Assembly: GCF_003113895.1 (NCBI RefSeq)
Contig: NZ_BDUD01000001.1
Coordinates: 4,094,779-4,103,487, forward strand
Length of the DNA: 8,709 nucleotides
Source: Nostoc commune NIES-4072
GTDB taxonomy: Bacteria; Cyanobacteriota; Cyanobacteriia; Cyanobacteriales; Nostocaceae
Direction of reading: 5' to 3'
Of this stretch, positions 6,404 to 8,709 are shown piece after piece (the first letter of the stretch is position 1; each line of letters starts with the position of its first letter). Under the pieces are notes generated by a model, which saw nothing but the letters and a program-made list of their open reading frames with translations, was not told the origin of the DNA and did not search any database. Made by a program: the position numbers and the translations under genes.

Positions 6404-7993
6404 TTAAAGTTTAGTCTCTTTGCTGAAAATCTGAATCTGAGTACCAGGATAGTAGAATTGGAGAATTTTGGGACTTGACCAACCTAATTTAGCTAAATTT
6501 TGAGCGCCAGTTTGACTCAAGCCGACTCCATGTCCTAATCCACCCCCAATAAAAGCGTATCCCCAAAGATCGGGTTTTCCTTTATTTAAGGGTTCTATGT
6601 AAAATAGCGTACTTCTAGGAGCAGCAAAGGCACTACGAACTTCGTCTTTGTGGAGAACAAAGGTGCCGTTATCAGTTTTGACGGCAAGTTCAAGGATACG
6701 CCCACTCTGGCTTCGCTTCACTACTGCCATAGCCTGAATTGTTTTAAATTTGGCATAAGGACTGTTTTTTACCTGTAAAAATTTCTGCAAGTCCTTGGTA
6801 ATATCCTTTAAAGGGGTTTCCTTATGCCAACGAAACATATCCCACTTGCTTTCATTAAATCCTTGTTGGATATTAATAAATTTTTGGAAGTTATTTTCAT
6901 CTGCTAAACTCTGCTTAGACAAGTCCCAAAAATTAGTTGCAGCATCCAGTACAGGGCGCAGATAGGGACGATCTTCACCATTCCAGACATCGCTGAAGGA
7001 GGCGGTAACGCCACCAGTAGTAGAAGAATAAAGGGCATCTACTAGTTCGTTTTTATAGGTTACTACCTTACCCCTGGTGGAGGCGATCGCTTTGTCTGTT
7101 TTGGCAGCTGCTCCATTCAGCCCATAATAAACTTGGCAGTGAGTATCAGCACACAACTGATAGTTATCTGCTGCGAACCTGCGTAAATTTCTTAAAGCAT
7201 AAGTCCGAGCCAGAATTGCTTGGGCTTCTAGCGCAGCTGTTGGTGCATCTGTACCTATTTCGTAAGGCACAACCCCACGCAAATAAGTTTCTAAAGGAAC
7301 TTGGTTAACTAGAGTGTATGTGCCATAAGCATTTGGCTGCAAATTCATTCGCCCAGCATAAAGACGAGCATTTTCAGGTTTTTCGCTTTTATTCACCCGA
7401 ATCAAGTTTTTATCAGTACTGATTTCCAAATCATTCGGGCTATAGCGCTTACCATCCACCACCCAACTAACTCGCGGTACTTGTTTTAAAACTTTAGTAT
7501 CAAGATATACTTTTTCTTTCGTAGAAGCTTGGATGTTCTGCAATAGCAACCGTCGCAGTAAAGGAGTGCTATAAACATCGCGTTTCGCCCAAACCTGCCA
7601 GCGTTCTGGCTGGGCTATTTCCACTTCCATTCCTTGAGAACGCCATTTATTAGCACTGTCTTCCGCAGTTTCAAAGGTGCGGTATGTGCCTAAAACTACT
7701 ACTTCCTCGACTATTGGCTGGGGTAAAGCTTGCATGACTGTTTCCAGCTTTACAGGATTCTTGGTAACTAAGGTTTGCTGCTTATTGCTTGCAAGAAATT
7801 TTAGCTTTAAGCGATCGCCTTTTGTGGATTCTAGTTGCAGTTTGGCTGTAGGTTGTGAGCCAAATCGCTGCACAATCCCAATTTTCAGTTCCATACCCTG
7901 AATGTTACTCTCAGGAGCTGATGCAGCAGTTAGTCCCAATAGACAAAATGTAGTCAGCACAGTGTGGGAAAAACGCCAAAGCGAAAATTTCAT
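6404..7993 (-). CDS. Exported SpoIID/LytB-domain peptidoglycan protein
   Basis: A 529-aa exported protein. It opens with MKFSLWRF and a hydrophobic stretch ending near AASA (residues 1-26), a likely signal peptide. Residues about 98-130 (VVVLGTYRTFETAEDSANKW) resemble a SPOR peptidoglycan-binding repeat. The SpoIID domain spans about 225-520: LETYLRGVVPYEI (235-247, with E245 at the expected catalytic glutamate), ALEAQAILARTYAL (254-267), C281/H285/C286 in a zinc-site-like CADTHCQVYYG, STTGG (324-328) and GHGVGLSQTGA (487-497). Bacillus and Clostridium SpoIID are lytic transglycosylases acting on peptidoglycan lacking stem peptides; LytB is an amidase enhancer. I chose ATG at 7993 (AGG five bases upstream, then the signal peptide) over a frame extending to 8176. 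It is convergent with petF and divergent from sulfiredoxin. The exact wall function in cyanobacteria is not certain. Confidence 0.88.
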   Translation of the reverse strand: MKFSLWRFSHTVLTTFCLLGLTAASAPESNIQGMELKIGIVQRFGSQPTAKLQLESTKGDRLKLKFLASNKQQTLVTKNPVKLETVMQALPQPIVEEVVVLGTYRTFETAEDSANKWRSQGMEVEIAQPERWQVWAKRDVYSTPLLRRLLLQNIQASTKEKVYLDTKVLKQVPRVSWVVDGKRYSPNDLEISTDKNLIRVNKSEKPENARLYAGRMNLQPNAYGTYTLVNQVPLETYLRGVVPYEIGTDAPTAALEAQAILARTYALRNLRRFAADNYQLCADTHCQVYYGLNGAAAKTDKAIASTRGKVVTYKNELVDALYSSTTGGVTASFSDVWNGEDRPYLRPVLDAATNFWDLSKQSLADENNFQKFINIQQGFNESKWDMFRWHKETPLKDITKDLQKFLQVKNSPYAKFKTIQAMAVVKRSQSGRILELAVKTDNGTFVLHKDEVRSAFAAPRSTLFYIEPLNKGKPDLWGYAFIGGGLGHGVGLSQTGAQNLAKLGWSSPKILQFYYPGTQIQIFSKETKL

Positions 7994-8012
7994 AGCCACC
8001 TGATAGCGTACC

Positions 8013-8038
8013 CCTATCGGGAAGCAAGCTACGCGCAG
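8013..8038. repeat. Nostoc-type dispersed repeat fragment upstream of spoIID
   Basis: The minus strand reads GCTGCGCGTAGCTTGCTTCC, the start of a short dispersed motif I recall as frequent in Nostoc intergenic DNA. It lies within the 183 bases before the chosen spoIID start. Translation of that stretch gives MLRVACFPIG, typical of repeats read through by chance, which supports the shorter gene model. Recognised from memory, not by search. Confidence 0.4.
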
Positions 8039-8181
8039 CATTTCCAAGAGCGATAGCGAGTAATCGATTGTCTTCTGCCCCTTAATGCGGTGTTGGAGCT
8101 GATTTTCCGATTGCTTTGTAGTGCGGTTTTTTTGTCGCATGAGTGCTCCAATGATACCATTAGCAGTTTTGCCCAAAATAG

Positions 8182-8210
8182 TTGCAAAACGTAGTCATAA
8201 TGACTATGAT
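8182..8210 (+). promoter_or_regulatory. Candidate sulfiredoxin promoter
   Basis: TTGCAA (8182-8187) and TATGAT (8205-8210) are separated by 17 bases. The start would be near 8217, about 36 bases before the ATG at 8253. The 259-bp gap between the spoIID and sulfiredoxin start codons must hold both promoters. No convincing minus-strand promoter was found by eye. Confidence 0.45.
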
Positions 8211-8252
8211 TTATTTAGAGACACAAAACAGAACTAGTTGGATAAACTCCTT

Positions 8253-8516
8253 ATGGTTAGAGTCCAAGAAATTCCATTAAATCAGATAAAACGGCCATTG
8301 CCTCGTGCAAACGATCCAAATAAAGTGCAAGCTTTAATGGAATCGATTGCGGAGATTGGGCAGCAAGAACCTATAGATGTCCTAGAAGTAGATGGACAAT
8401 ATTATGGCTTTTCTGGTTGCCATCGGTATGAAGCTTGCCAGCGTTTAGGCAAAGAAACCGTTTTAGCCAGAGTTCGTAAAGCACCCCGCAGCGTTTTAAA
8501 GATGCACTTGGCATAG
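8253..8516 (+). CDS. srx: Sulfiredoxin
   Basis: An 87-aa ATP-dependent enzyme that reduces cysteine-sulfinic acid on over-oxidised typical 2-Cys peroxiredoxin, restoring peroxidase activity. The ParB/Srx fold is shown by [19 protein letters not shown] (7-25), the helix [12 protein letters not shown] (25-36), [17 protein letters not shown] (39-55) and the active-site FSGCHR (53-58) with catalytic C56, followed by [17 protein letters not shown] (58-74). The GCHR signature and the IRPLP-like segment separate it from ParB proteins, which are longer and carry an HTH domain. I chose ATG at 8253; a TTG at 8238 adds five residues. Shine-Dalgarno pairing is poor. It seems monocistronic, with G-rich repeats starting directly after the stop. 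No peroxiredoxin gene is in the window. Confidence 0.92.
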   Translation: MVRVQEIPLNQIKRPLPRANDPNKVQALMESIAEIGQQEPIDVLEVDGQYYGFSGCHRYEACQRLGKETVLARVRKAPRSVLKMHLA

Positions 8517-8520
8517 AGAA

Positions 8521-8586
8521 TGGGAAGCAGGGGAAGCAGGGGAGACAGGGGGAGCAGGGGAGACAAGGGGACAAGGAGACAAGGTG
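8521..8586 (+). repeat. Degenerate purine-rich (GGGGAGACA / GGGGAAGCA) repeat
   Basis: Roughly 9- to 10-base units of GGGG plus AGCA or AGACA repeat through the 66 bases after the sulfiredoxin stop. The plus strand is almost free of pyrimidines except single C and T. Four G-runs separated by 5-base spacers in the first half could form a G-quadruplex. Non-coding; it probably forms the 3' end of the srx transcript. Confidence 0.65.
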
Positions 8587-8621
8587 ACTTGTGAGAACTT
8601 GCAACATTGCAACAAGTCTTT

Positions 8622-8709
8622 CCCCAATCCCCAATCCCCAATCCCCAATCCCCAATCCCCAATCCCCAATCCCCAATCCCCAATCCCCAATCCCCAATCC
8701 CCAATCCCC
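8622..8709 (+). repeat. CCCCAAT heptanucleotide tandem array (12 perfect copies, cut by window end)
   Basis: Twelve uninterrupted perfect copies of CCCCAAT plus a further CCCC reach the last base, so the full length is unknown. It belongs to the short tandemly repeated repetitive (STRR) class typical of heterocystous cyanobacteria. The minus strand is (GGGGATT)n, which has the spacing needed for G-quadruplexes. Because the unit is 7 bases, three units make 21 bases and every minus-strand frame reads the same heptapeptide repeat (GIGDWGL); those frames are artefacts. Confidence 0.97.

Noticed and set aside
8371..8704. Three overlapping minus-strand frames encoding (GIGDWGL)n proteins
   Set aside because: They are translations of the CCCCAAT heptamer array, which is open in all three frames because 21 bases equal three units; they also run antisense into sulfiredoxin.
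8622..8709. CRISPR array
   Set aside because: Units are 7 bases with no spacers; it is a simple tandem repeat.

Overview
The window looks like chromosome from a filamentous, probably heterocyst-forming (Nostoc/Anabaena/Calothrix-type) cyanobacterium. The evidence is a plant-type [2Fe-2S] ferredoxin nearly identical to cyanobacterial PetF, a cyanobacterial biliverdin reductase and a cyanobacterial sulfiredoxin. Five HIP1 octamers (GCGATCGC at 2944, 4381, 4538, 7083 and 7811, all inside genes) agree, as do a heptanucleotide short tandem repeat array and several small palindromic or inverted-repeat elements of the kind that crowd Nostoc intergenic DNA.

Layout. 1-801: a G/C-rich hairpin, then a small RTX (hemolysin-type calcium-binding) protein gene on the minus strand, broken by a frameshift at a run of five C (G on the coding strand). 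802-1353: no gene, but two inverted-repeat elements. 1354-1968 (-): a Uma2-type PD-(D/E)XK nuclease-fold protein, with a 150-bp inverted-repeat element inserted 22 bp before its start codon and flanked by a 6-bp direct repeat. 2194-4655 (-): a probable operon read as bvdR (biliverdin reductase), map (type I methionine aminopeptidase, overlapping bvdR by one base as TAATG), then a restriction-endonuclease-like protein. 4656-5906: 1.25 kb without a convincing gene, holding a hairpin resembling an IS200/IS605 right end, a 93-bp MITE-like element with a 5-bp target duplication, degenerate heptamers, long hairpins and the petF leader. 5907-6206 (+): petF, ended by a strong terminator. 6404-7993 (-): an exported SpoIID/LytB-domain protein, convergent with petF. 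8253-8516 (+): sulfiredoxin, divergent from spoIID. 8521-8709: a purine-rich degenerate repeat, then twelve perfect copies of CCCCAAT running off the window.

How the genes relate. bvdR reduces biliverdin, the branch point of phycobilin synthesis. petF supplies electrons to photosynthetic partners and, in cyanobacteria generally, to ferredoxin-dependent bilin reductases. Sulfiredoxin repairs over-oxidised peroxiredoxin. map is housekeeping and the SpoIID protein acts on cell-wall peptidoglycan. The two nuclease-fold proteins and the RTX relic are accessory genes. I see no clear new multi-gene defence or biosynthetic system. The most interesting material is the non-coding mobile and repeat structure: two 150-bp elements with the same double-hairpin core but different terminal inverted repeats, a MITE with target duplication, an IS605-like end, and G-quadruplex-capable repeats next to sulfiredoxin.
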